Part shown: one piece after another, positions 45,069 through 52,920 of the stretch
Layout: each line of letters starts with the position of its first letter
Numbering within the stretch: position 1 is the stretch's first letter
Source of the DNA: Bin5 sp965218625
GTDB taxonomy: Bacteria; Chloroflexota; Anaerolineae; Caldilineales; Caldilineaceae
Assembly: GCA_965218625.1 (NCBI GenBank)
Contig: CBDCLG010000008.1
Location: 169,749 to 233,748, forward strand
Reading direction: 5' to 3'
DNA length: 64,000 nucleotides
The notes under the pieces: generated by a model
What the model was told of the DNA's origin: nothing
The model's database searches: none
What the model saw: only the letters and a program-made list of their open reading frames with translations
Translations under genes and position numbers: made by a program

Positions 45069-45423
45069 CCTGCCCGTCCTCCAGCGTCTCTCGAACCACC
45101 TGTTCGAACCTCTGAGGATCTTTGAAATACAGCTTGGCCGTCTCTACAACGCGTTTCAACAGCGCCGCATCTTCCGGCGCCATCTCCTCAACCTTCAACA
45201 GAGAACGGATCCGTTCCTCGCTGAAAGACCCATACAATTGGCCGATCGCGGCGTTCAAAAAAGCTGAGGTCAAGGTTGAGACGTTGTGAAACGAAAGTAT
45301 GGCACGGTGCCCCGCGCCAATCACGGCGGCAAGGCGATTATGCACCTTCTGCCCGTCATCTGAGGCCACACAAAGAGAACTTCCCACTACCTCATAAACG
45401 GATATCTTCACTTCGCTTGACAT
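45058..45423 (-). CDS. STAS-like DUF4325 protein (copy B)
   Basis: 121 aa from ATG 45423, nearly identical to copy A (HNRL for HSRL, and EDGQDGA for EDEQDGA at the end). The core AILSFHNVSTLTSAFLNAAI is unchanged. The near-identity of this middle component compared with the more variable PIN partner hints that the ATPase/STAS pair is the more constrained part of the system. Spacing and overlaps are as in copy A. Confidence 0.8.
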   Translation of the reverse strand: MSSEVKISVYEVVGSSLCVASDDGQKVHNRLAAVIGAGHRAILSFHNVSTLTSAFLNAAIGQLYGSFSEERIRSLLKVEEMAPEDAALLKRVVETAKLYFKDPQRFEQVVRETLEDGQDGA

Positions 45424-45433
45424 ATTGGGCCCC

Positions 45434-46132
45434 TCAGAAGATGTCGTCGGCATCCAGTTCCGAAGTCAGACAGTAGGAGTTCAGATCTGCCGTATTGATT
45501 CCTATGTACACCACCGTGCCCGGAAACGGGTGGCCCAATCGTGCGGTCGAAACTCTTTCATCCTTAGTCTGCCAGAAGCCCGCATCCGAGACAATTTGAA
45601 GGCATCCACCGTTCAAATCAATGAATTCGCGCAGTAACTTCAGTCCCAACCCTCCCGGAATGGGGCCGCGCCTGATCGTGTTGTTCTCCTCCGTGGCCCA
45701 GACAATAGCGTCCTCCGCCGCAAGATCAAGCCCAACGTAGTCCTGTATGTTCTGCCGCATGCCGACGCCCAGGTCCGCTACGGTGAAATTCAGTAGACCC
45801 TTTGTGGGAAAAAACTGTCCGCAACTGAATATCCCCAACTGAGTGCGTGAGTGCCACACAGCATTGCTGAAAATCTCAAAGATGCTCTCACGGAATCTCT
45901 TCAATAGACCCGACGACATTTCAGGCATCTCGGAACGGTGTATAAACTGATTCTCAATATAACGAGCAAAGAAATGGTCGTCTCTATCGTCAAAGCGCTG
46001 ATAGGAAATGGTCGACCCCCAACGATCGGGAATCTTTGAGCTTGGCCCCAAAGTGGACCGCGAGCTAAGGTGCGAATCGAATAGATTGCGCAGGACATTG
46101 CATGACAGGTTCATGGCTGGGATATCGTGCAC
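45434..46132 (-). CDS. GHKL/HATPase-domain ATP-binding protein (copy B)
   Basis: 232 aa from GTG 46132. N-box FEIFSNAVWHS, G1 box FTVADLGVGMRQ and G2 box GPIPGGLGLKLLREFIDL are all preserved. Substitutions relative to copy A are mainly conservative (GVGM/GVGI, SHLS/SRLS, NNTI/NNTT, CLTS/CLPS). Predicted to bind ATP and phosphorylate or sequester the STAS-like partner. First gene of the second operon copy, with the same upstream inverted repeat. Confidence 0.82.
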   Translation of the reverse strand: MHDIPAMNLSCNVLRNLFDSHLSSRSTLGPSSKIPDRWGSTISYQRFDDRDDHFFARYIENQFIHRSEMPEMSSGLLKRFRESIFEIFSNAVWHSRTQLGIFSCGQFFPTKGLLNFTVADLGVGMRQNIQDYVGLDLAAEDAIVWATEENNTIRRGPIPGGLGLKLLREFIDLNGGCLQIVSDAGFWQTKDERVSTARLGHPFPGTVVYIGINTADLNSYCLTSELDADDIF

Positions 46133-46236
46133 TGACCCAAGACCTGAGTTTAACCGACTGTTCGCACCCTTTCGACCCTCGAGTGACTACCCTGATGCCT
46201 CAATTATCCCACACAGGCTGAAGAACAGTCGATGCT

Positions 46237-46268
46237 CTGATAGCGGCAGACCCCCCTTGGCCTATCAG
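46237..46268. promoter_or_regulatory. Conserved inverted repeat upstream of cassette B
   Basis: CTGATAG (46237-46243) and CTATCAG (46262-46268) with the same 18-nt spacer sequence as copy A, while bases just outside have begun to differ. Candidate operator. Confidence 0.4.
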
Positions 46269-46337
46269 AGATGGCCGCATTCGCCTAAATGCACCTTATC
46301 TTTCCCGTCTTGTGGTCTAACGATTGGGGCCAACCAT

Positions 46338-46706
46338 ATGGTTCAAATTTACCAATGTCAAGACCCCAAAAATGCCAGTCGCAAAATCAAGGTTATTTCA
46401 GATGAAGGGATTCACATTGTGAGAAAGGGAAAAGCGGGCCACATCAATTACCTTCCTTGTGGCGATTACACCATGACTGATGACGCATACATTTTAACAA
46501 GAAAGCCAAACACAAGTTATCAAGTATCACTCCAATGGGTTTTTCAAACTCAGAAAGGACTATTTAAGGAGTACTCTTCTAATGCCGACAATGGCACTTG
46601 GAATAAAGGTGCATTTTTCAAGTGCGCAACACTTGATATCCCTTCATCTGAGGAGCAGCTATCTGCAATCCGACTCATAGAATCACAATCACGATCTGCG
46701 ATGTGA
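46338..46706 (+). pseudogene. HsdS-type target-recognition-domain fragment
   Basis: 122 codons from ATG 46338, which lies exactly at the right boundary of cassette copy B. The sequence GHINYLPCGDYTMTDDAYIL, WVFQTQKGLFKEYSSNADNG and FKCATLDIPSSEEQLSAIRL has the layout of the second half of a type I specificity domain (TRD end plus the IP-x-x-EEQ entry to the spacer helix). The rest of a ~400-aa subunit is missing on both sides. It is AT-rich and unlike the island hsdS, so it comes from a different restriction system. Confidence 0.6.
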
Positions 46707-46756
46707 GACTTCTGAAATCTCACAGATCGATTGACAACCTAGAATCTGTCGAGGGT

Positions 46757-46796
46757 CCCGCCAGAGACAGTACTGGCGGGTTTCTTGTTTTTTTGT
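46757..46796 (+). terminator. Rho-independent terminator
   Basis: CCCGCCAG (46757-46764) pairs with CTGGCGGG (46773-46780) over an 8-nt loop, followed by TTTCTTGTTTTTTTG. It insulates the AAA-DUF6414 operon from the HsdS fragment upstream. Confidence 0.85.
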
Positions 46797-46863
46797 GGGT
46801 TCCCACGGTTTTGGTTCACTGGTATGGTTTTGGGTTGTTTTGATTGGAGTGGGGTGTGGCGGA

Positions 46864-46893
46864 TTGTATTTTTCTTTGAATTCGCGCTATACT
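46864..46893 (+). promoter_or_regulatory. Sigma70-type promoter of the AAA-DUF6414 operon
   Basis: TTGTAT (46864-46869), 18-nt spacer, TATACT (46888-46893), about 60 nt upstream of the AAA gene. It lies just after a strong terminator, so the operon carries its own promoter. Confidence 0.5.
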
Positions 46894-46954
46894 TTCGAAT
46901 TGGGTCGAGGTATCAATTGGTGGTTTATTGTTTTGGATTTGAAGGGGAGAGGGG

Positions 46955-48199
46955 ATGACAGAGGCGACACTTGGTTCTGTGGGAACACTTGCGAGAGTTC
47001 GGTCGATTGATGACTCGAATGATCTTCATTGGCTTGAGTTGCAGAATGGGGCGGCGGCAAGTGTAGAGGTAGAAGGGGAGATGTTTGAGGTTGGAGATGT
47101 AATTCACATTGTCTGGGATTCAGAGAACAATCCGTCAATGGTGAACAGGGTTCCAAGAGAGACTTGGACAGAGGAATTATTGGTAGGGAACGTCAGGTTC
47201 AAGGATAGTGATGTCACGATAATTGATTCAGGCGGTCGATTTCGGAAGGTTCCGACTATTTCCCAGGTGAGTTACGAGAAGGGGAATGCGGTCATAGCTG
47301 GGACAAGAAGTGGTGTGACAAAGGTGTTGTCTGAACTTTCTCTTAAGCACCATGATGATTCGGAGATAAATGAGGCGACAGTAAATCTATTTCGTGAGGA
47401 GGGTGATGGCGTGGACGGTCTCAGTTATGAGGATTTCGGGGGGCTTTCGTTGGTCGTCGCTCGTGCGCGTGAGCTGATTGAGACGCCGCTATTGAAGGCC
47501 AAGATTTTTTCTGAGATTGGGATTAGTCCGATAAAAGGGATTCTATTTACGGGGGAGCCTGGTACAGGCAAGACTATGTTGGCCCGAATAATAGCTGCCC
47601 AGAGCGGTGTCGCATTTTTCAGCATTTCGGGGCCGGCGATATTCAGCAAATGGTATGGGCAAAGCGAGGAGTTACTTAGGCGATTGTTTGAAGTTGCCAA
47701 AGCTGACAGTCCTTCAATAATTTTCTTTGACGAGATAGATAGTGTTGCTGGTCAGAGGGGGGATCATTCACATGAGGCATCGAAGCGTGTTGTCGCACAG
47801 TTATTGACTTTAATGGATGGTTTTGCACGAGACACTCAAGTAGTCGTCATAGCGGCGACCAATCGTCCGCAGGATTTAGATGTTGCGATCAGGAGGCCGG
47901 GGCGATTTGATTGGGAAATCGAGTTTCCATATCCTGACATAGATGATCGCAAGGACATACTGATGAAGGCTAGTCGTCGGTTAAGTGTTGAGGGGTCGCT
48001 TCCTCACGAAGCAATTGCTTCCAGAACTAAGGGGTGGTCGGCGGCCGAATTGTCACACATTTGGAGGGAGGCGGCGCTATTGGCAGCCATAGAAGACCGA
48101 CATAGGATTGGCTTGGAGGACTACCTGGGAGGATTTGAACGTGTTTCTTGCTCCCGAAGTCGCGAGAGCAAGATGAAACAAGAAGGAGGAAGCAATTGA
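46955..48199 (+). CDS. Cdc48/VAT-like single-ring AAA+ ATPase
   Basis: 414 aa from ATG 46955 with GGGGAGAGGG just upstream. The N-terminal ~140 residues are beta-rich (LARVRSIDD, FEVGDVIHIVWDSENN), like an OB or double-psi substrate domain. One classical AAA module follows: YEDFGGLSLVVARARELIE, Walker A GEPGTGKTMLA, pore loop SKWYGQSEELLRRLF, Walker B SIIFFDEIDSVAGQRGD, sensor VIAATNRPQDLD and arginine finger RRPGRFD. Proteasomal/Cdc48-type unfoldase by motif. It overlaps the DUF6414 gene by 4 nt. The region is clearly AT-richer than the surrounding genome, so recently acquired. Confidence 0.85.
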   Translation: MTEATLGSVGTLARVRSIDDSNDLHWLELQNGAAASVEVEGEMFEVGDVIHIVWDSENNPSMVNRVPRETWTEELLVGNVRFKDSDVTIIDSGGRFRKVPTISQVSYEKGNAVIAGTRSGVTKVLSELSLKHHDDSEINEATVNLFREEGDGVDGLSYEDFGGLSLVVARARELIETPLLKAKIFSEIGISPIKGILFTGEPGTGKTMLARIIAAQSGVAFFSISGPAIFSKWYGQSEELLRRLFEVAKADSPSIIFFDEIDSVAGQRGDHSHEASKRVVAQLLTLMDGFARDTQVVVIAATNRPQDLDVAIRRPGRFDWEIEFPYPDIDDRKDILMKASRRLSVEGSLPHEAIASRTKGWSAAELSHIWREAALLAAIEDRHRIGLEDYLGGFERVSCSRSRESKMKQEGGSN

Positions 48200-49566
48200 A
48201 TTTGTTATCTAAACTGAAGGAGTTGGTGTCTCGCTTACGGCATGGACTGACTTCAAAAAAATTTGCGGGCAAGTTGCGGGAGTTCATTTATTTGGACGAG
48301 GTTTCTGTCTACAGTCTACTTGCAGCGCGGAAGGGAAAGATCACAACCGAATATGCCGAAGGCACCAGTAGGTCCTCGAACAAGGGGTTAGGATGGGGCG
48401 AGAGTAATGGCGGTGTAAATGCCAGTATTCAGTCTGGGCATTTCTCGGATTCTCAAGTCTTGAGTAAAGCGACAGTTCAGACCAGTTTCAAGGAGTTATA
48501 TGATAGTGAACGGGCTGCGATTGTGACGACCCTTTCTGAATCAGATTTGGTTCCGAAGATAAAGTCAATTGAGGACATTGAAGTAGGCAAGAGGAAGTAC
48601 CGCAGATGGGTTGTGGATTTCGCAAACATTCGCAGAGGAGACATTCTGGAAGTAGAAGTTGAGTTAGAGGCGGAGTCCGTTTTTGCTGTTGCGTCAGCGA
48701 TGCGCGTTTTGGGCAAGATGCTAGAGGACAGCGAGAGTTTTCGAGATACTACGACGGATAATAGTAGTCATCTTCCGGCGGAGATGGTACGAGTTCTTGA
48801 CGGGCTCTTGGTTGGATTGGTTCCAATTCAAGGACGCCTTGTCGATTATGAGGCGGCCCGCATAAAAGATCAGGAAGTTCTGATTCATCGCTCATTGCTT
48901 GAGCAAGTTGAAAGCGAGTCTTGTCTCGAAACCAATGCTGTATACTTGGTAGGTGTTACTCAGGACGATCTTTACTGGAAGGACATCAGGCGCGTGTTAT
49001 TTTCGAAGTCTAAGTTTACTGTCTTCTGTCGTTTAGCAACAGAGGGTCTAGGAGACACGTGGAATCCAATCAAAGCAGTTGAAGTGTTGACGGGGTGGAA
49101 CCAAGAATTTGACAGGGCTGTTAAGGAATTTCGTGACACAGTTAAGAGGTTTTTGAGTGCTTCGTCGGAGCCAGATGTTCCAGAACCTGATCAACAAGAG
49201 AGTCAGGAAGAAAGTGTGGCTATGGCAAGAAAGTATTTAGAGTTACTGGCTAGTCATCACGACAGAACACTACAGCCTGAGTCAGCCGATGACTTTCTTG
49301 AGGAAGTCGGGGCTGAATCAGGATGGACAGAGAATGTTGAGGGGCGACGACAAGTGTTCGCTAAATTGAAGGATCGGCTAGACGAGTCATTGGGAGTAGA
49401 GACATCTAGTGAGGTAGCCTACAAAATTCGTCAGCAAATCACATCTTCATTTTTGCTGAAAGATCTGTCTAGCGACAAGTCGAAGTCTTTGGATAAATCG
49501 GGGGGAACCTCGGACGATGCTTCTATGAAGCATATTGACACTGAGATTGTAGCCATATATTGGTAG
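48196..49566 (+). CDS. DUF6414-like protein
   Basis: 456 aa from TTG 48196, selected because AAGGAGGA ends 5 nt upstream and the TTG overlaps the AAA stop (TTGA). N-terminal LREFIYLDEVSVYSLLAARK then GKITTEYAEGTS is the DUF6414 hallmark; a Gly/Ser-rich segment follows (GLGWGESNGGVNASIQSGHF). The central alpha/beta region includes SESDLVPKIKSIEDIEVGKR and YLVGVTQDDLYWKDIRRVLF. The C-terminal 130 residues are acidic and helical, probably flexible. No membrane helix or nuclease motif. Tight coupling to an unfoldase makes it a likely substrate adaptor or effector in a two-gene module. Confidence 0.65.
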   Translation: MNLLSKLKELVSRLRHGLTSKKFAGKLREFIYLDEVSVYSLLAARKGKITTEYAEGTSRSSNKGLGWGESNGGVNASIQSGHFSDSQVLSKATVQTSFKELYDSERAAIVTTLSESDLVPKIKSIEDIEVGKRKYRRWVVDFANIRRGDILEVEVELEAESVFAVASAMRVLGKMLEDSESFRDTTTDNSSHLPAEMVRVLDGLLVGLVPIQGRLVDYEAARIKDQEVLIHRSLLEQVESESCLETNAVYLVGVTQDDLYWKDIRRVLFSKSKFTVFCRLATEGLGDTWNPIKAVEVLTGWNQEFDRAVKEFRDTVKRFLSASSEPDVPEPDQQESQEESVAMARKYLELLASHHDRTLQPESADDFLEEVGAESGWTENVEGRRQVFAKLKDRLDESLGVETSSEVAYKIRQQITSSFLLKDLSSDKSKSLDKSGGTSDDASMKHIDTEIVAIYW

Positions 49567-49675
49567 TGCAAAAGTGGTTACGAAGAGAGAGGACGAAGAC
49601 GACCGAAACAAACCAAGCGCTCTCGACCGCCACGCTTTCTAACTTATACTTAGTGGCACAGCCTGAGCAAGAATC

Positions 49676-49882
49676 ATGTACACATCACATCCAGCATTCA
49701 GGACACCACCATCTGACACCGTGCTTTGGCGTTATATGGATTTCGTGAAATTCGTATCGCTTTTGGATCGAAAGTCACTGTTCTTCGCCCAGGCAAGTAA
49801 ATTGGGTGACCCCTTTGAGGGATCAATAACTGAATACACCCAAAAAAAGACCAAGGTGATCACAGAACCACACGATCCGTAA
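49676..49882 (+). pseudogene. DUF2971 protein, N-terminal fragment
   Basis: 68 codons: SDTVLWRYMDFVKFVSLLDR then KSLFFAQASKLGDPFEGS is the start of DUF2971 proteins (usually 250-300 aa), which occur on mobile and defence loci. The similarity stops near TQKKTKVITEPH and the reading ends at 49882, about 60 bp before the region shared with the kinase-gene fragment at 44276. The truncation thus coincides with the right edge of the inserted 5.5-kb segment. Confidence 0.65.
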
Positions 49883-49966
49883 ACGCGCCGGTCGCCGACG
49901 CGATCCCCACCCGCAAAAACCGCCCAGCCCAGCTTCAACCGCCCCGCACACAACACCAGGCGCCCG

Positions 49967-52351
49967 TCACAAACTACGGCCGGCATCGCCCCTCGCCATG
50001 CGGTAGCCGACGCGCGGCTCGGTAAAAATATAGGTCGGATCGTCGGCGTCGTCGCCCAGCCTGCGGCGCAGCGTGCTTATTGCCGTGCGCATCGGCCGCA
50101 GGTCGCCGTGACTATCCACGTTCCAGACCTTCTTGAGCAGATATTCATAGGTCAACACCTGGCCGGCATTGAGCGAGAGCTCGACCAGCGTCCGGTACTC
50201 GATCGCAGTCAGCCGCACCCGCTCACCGGCAAGCGTCACCTGGCGTGTGATGTAGTCGATGACCAGCTCGCCCACAACGAAAGGCTCCACCGGGTCGGGG
50301 CCGGTCCACCTGCGCAATGCGCCGCGGATGCGCGCCGTCAGCTCCGTCGGCGAGAACGGCTTGACTACGTAATCGGCCGCGCCCATGTCGATCGCGCGCG
50401 CAATCAGCTGGTCCTGACCGTAGGCCGACAGGAAGATAACCGGCACTTCGTTTATCGCCAGCAGCTCCTGCATCAGCTCGATGCCGTCGGTTCCCGGCAG
50501 TATCAGATCGAGCAGCGCCAGCTGCGGCCTCTTCTCATACATGAGGGCCGACGCCTCCTGCGGGTCCCCGGTCACGATCGGCGTGTAGCCGGCCTTGGCC
50601 AGCGCGTCGCGCACATACCTGAGCGCCTGCAGGTCGTCGTCCACCGCCAGGATGCGCACCCGCTCCTTCATCGCCGGCAGCGCAGAGCGGCCCGAAGGTT
50701 CAGAGGACCTGGCAGGCGCGACGTTCCCAGGCTGTTCGACGGTCGGGACCGTGAAGGTAACCGTCGTTCCCAGACCCGGTCCCCCGCTCTCGGCCCAGAT
50801 GCGGCCCCCGTGCGCCTCCACGATCCCCTTGCAGATCGCAAGCCCCAGGCCGGTGTCGCCGCCCTGCTCTTCGGCATCCAGCCGCGAAAATTTCCTGAAC
50901 AGGTGCGGCAGACTCGCGGCCGGGATGCCCTTGCCCTTGTCGGAGACCGAGACCACGACGAGAAGGCCCTCCCGCAACGCCCGCACATGTATGGGTAACC
51001 TGTCGGACGAGTGCCTGGCCGCGTTGGCGAGCAGGTTGCTCAGCACCTGGACCATGCGCAGCCGGTCGGCCATGATCCAGGGCAGGTCGGGTTCGAGGTC
51101 GATATGCAGTTCGTGTTCGCCCCCGCCGCTGCGAAAGGCGCTGTCGGCCTCGTCCACAAGCGCCGCCGCTTCCGTGGGCTTGGGGAAGACCGAAAGCGTG
51201 CCCGACTCGATACGCGCCACGTCGAGAAGGTCGGCGATCAGCGCGCGCATGCGGTCGGCCTGCGTGTCGATGATCCGGTAAAACTGCTGCGTTTCAGAGG
51301 GATTGAGAGAGGCGGAGGGGTCGAGCAGCGTCGTAATCGAGCCCTTCACCGAAGTGAGCGGCGTGCGCAGCTCGTGGCTCACCATCGCCAGGAATTCGGC
51401 CCGCATCCGTTCCAACTCCTTCAGCGGCGCCATATCCTGCAGGGTGAAGACGAAGGAGATGATCTCACCGTCCTGCGCGCGGATAGGGTTGCCGTTTGCC
51501 AGGGCTGCGAAAGAGCGTCCGTCCGGCACAGAATATACGATCTCCTCGGCGCGCACAGGTCCGCCTTCCCTTATCGCCTGGCCGACAGGGACTTCCTCCA
51601 AAGTGTACTCCCTTCCGTCGGCGCGTCGAATCGTCATCGCTTTCAGAAGCTGCTCCGGCGAGTCGCCCGGCGTTCTCAGGCTCCCGAACATTCTCGCCAT
51701 TTCGCGGTTGTACGACACAAGCTCCTCTGTCTTGGCGTTGAAGACCGCCACACCGACCGGCGAGGTGTTGATCAGCGTCTCCAGGTAGGCCCTGGTCTCC
51801 TGTTCCTCGCGGTAGCGGCGCGCGTTGGCGATGACCAGCGCCGCCTGCGACGCGAACACGACCAGGACCTCTTCGTCTTCACGCGTAAATTCACGGCCTT
51901 CCCCTTTCTCGCCGACGTAGATGTGACCGGCCAGCTCGCCCAGATGGAGTATCGGCGCCATCAGAAAGGCGAGGACGGCGCTTATCTCCACCGGTGGCGT
52001 GAACTCGGGAAGACCCAGCGCCCTGACATAGTTCTGGAAATCTGCAACGCGCAGCGGTTGTGAGATTTTGCCAAGATGCTCGAAGAACTCCATGTGGTGC
52101 GGCATGGTCCAAAACATGCGCGCCGCATCCGAGGTTACTCCGTGGGTGACGAAGTCCTGCACCTGCCCGGCATCGTTGAAGAGCGTGATCACGCCAAATT
52201 TGGCCCCGGTCAACGCGCAGGCGCTGTCCAGAACGCCAGTCAGGACCGTGTCGAACTCCAGACTCTCGTTGATGCGATGGCTCGCCTCACTCAGCCTGGA
52301 CAGACGTTCACGCAGCGTTGCATTCTCTCGCGCCAGCTCTTCCGCTCGCAT
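49967..52351 (-). CDS. Hybrid sensor kinase with receiver and winged-helix output on one chain
   Basis: 794 aa from ATG 52351 (GGAGAT 9 nt upstream; the frame is open to 52417). Domains in order: coiled N-terminus, GAF (about 25-175), PAS (about 185-300, LINTSPVGVAVFNAKTEELV), HisKA with His326 (MVSHELRTPLTSVKG), HATPase (N-box LSNLLANAARHS, G1 VSDKGKGIP, G2 GDTGLGLAICKGIV), receiver with Asp615 (LALLDLILPGTDG) and Lys in DYVVKPFSP, and an OmpR-type winged helix ending YIFTEPRVGYRMARG. Sensing, phosphorelay and DNA binding are thus combined in one soluble protein, as in many Chloroflexota. Signal unknown. Its 3' end is partly duplicated at 44276. Confidence 0.9.
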   Translation of the reverse strand: MRAEELARENATLRERLSRLSEASHRINESLEFDTVLTGVLDSACALTGAKFGVITLFNDAGQVQDFVTHGVTSDAARMFWTMPHHMEFFEHLGKISQPLRVADFQNYVRALGLPEFTPPVEISAVLAFLMAPILHLGELAGHIYVGEKGEGREFTREDEEVLVVFASQAALVIANARRYREEQETRAYLETLINTSPVGVAVFNAKTEELVSYNREMARMFGSLRTPGDSPEQLLKAMTIRRADGREYTLEEVPVGQAIREGGPVRAEEIVYSVPDGRSFAALANGNPIRAQDGEIISFVFTLQDMAPLKELERMRAEFLAMVSHELRTPLTSVKGSITTLLDPSASLNPSETQQFYRIIDTQADRMRALIADLLDVARIESGTLSVFPKPTEAAALVDEADSAFRSGGGEHELHIDLEPDLPWIMADRLRMVQVLSNLLANAARHSSDRLPIHVRALREGLLVVVSVSDKGKGIPAASLPHLFRKFSRLDAEEQGGDTGLGLAICKGIVEAHGGRIWAESGGPGLGTTVTFTVPTVEQPGNVAPARSSEPSGRSALPAMKERVRILAVDDDLQALRYVRDALAKAGYTPIVTGDPQEASALMYEKRPQLALLDLILPGTDGIELMQELLAINEVPVIFLSAYGQDQLIARAIDMGAADYVVKPFSPTELTARIRGALRRWTGPDPVEPFVVGELVIDYITRQVTLAGERVRLTAIEYRTLVELSLNAGQVLTYEYLLKKVWNVDSHGDLRPMRTAISTLRRRLGDDADDPTYIFTEPRVGYRMARGDAGRSL

Positions 52352-52510
52352 TGTCTCGCCATCTCCTTTGAATTTCAGCAGACTTGATGCCTCCGCGCCT
52401 GCGCACCAGCTGGACACGCCGCCGGGGTCCGGCCCATTCCGGGGCTGTTGTGCCCGACCCGGCCAAAATTCATAAAAATTTATGCCTAGGTTCGTCAGAT
52501 TCTCATAACT

Positions 52511-52539
52511 ATCTTACACAAATTGGGTATAATTGTGAA
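52511..52539 (-). promoter_or_regulatory. Candidate promoter of the hybrid kinase gene
   Basis: On the minus strand TTCACA (52534-52539), 17-nt spacer, TAAGAT (52511-52516), giving a leader of about 160 nt before ATG 52351. The stretch is locally AT-rich in a GC-rich region. Confidence 0.45.
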
Positions 52540-52920
52540 GTGCCAGGTTTTTCGCCTGAGATCCCATCTCGGCGTCTGGCGACCGTAAGCCCGGTCCGGC
52601 CAGCCTTCTGTGCGCCCCGTGCGCGTACCCGGCAAACTCCACAACCACAGTTTACGCTCATGCTGAGGAACGGAAGGCGGCCGGGTCCGTGTTTGCCTTT
52701 ATGCAAACATAATGCACCCGTACGCGAGCTGACTGACCCGAGTTCGGAGTGCCGAGTCTGAGGGGGGTACGCGGCGCGCCCCAATCGATATGCCGCGGGA
52801 TGGCGCCCGGGTGATCCAGGCGCTGCTGGGAGGTCGGGGCGGACATCCATGCAGCAGACGAAGGAGGCGTGGACGCCGCGAAGGAAGGGTTGTCAATCAC
52901 CAAAAGGGAGGGGGCTAGAG
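52540..52920. other. Gene-free region between the kinase and the ankyrin-LRR gene
   Basis: No credible frame or RNA gene. The right end carries GGGAGGGGG 6 nt before the ATG at 52921. Confidence 0.5.

Larger units (their letters stand above)
44406..46339. repeat. Copy B of the ~1.93-kb duplicated cassette
   Basis: Partner of 35045-36978 (offset 9361). All three genes are intact in both copies and most differences are single substitutions. The left flank is the kinase-gene fragment and the right flank cuts into an HsdS-like gene, so both copies sit at junctions with truncated genes. Confidence 0.92.

Noticed and set aside
35045..46339. The long repeat pair as a composite transposon
   Set aside because: The copies are in direct orientation but contain no transposase, and the 7.4 kb between them includes hsdR and other anchored genes. 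Simple duplication or independent insertion fits better.
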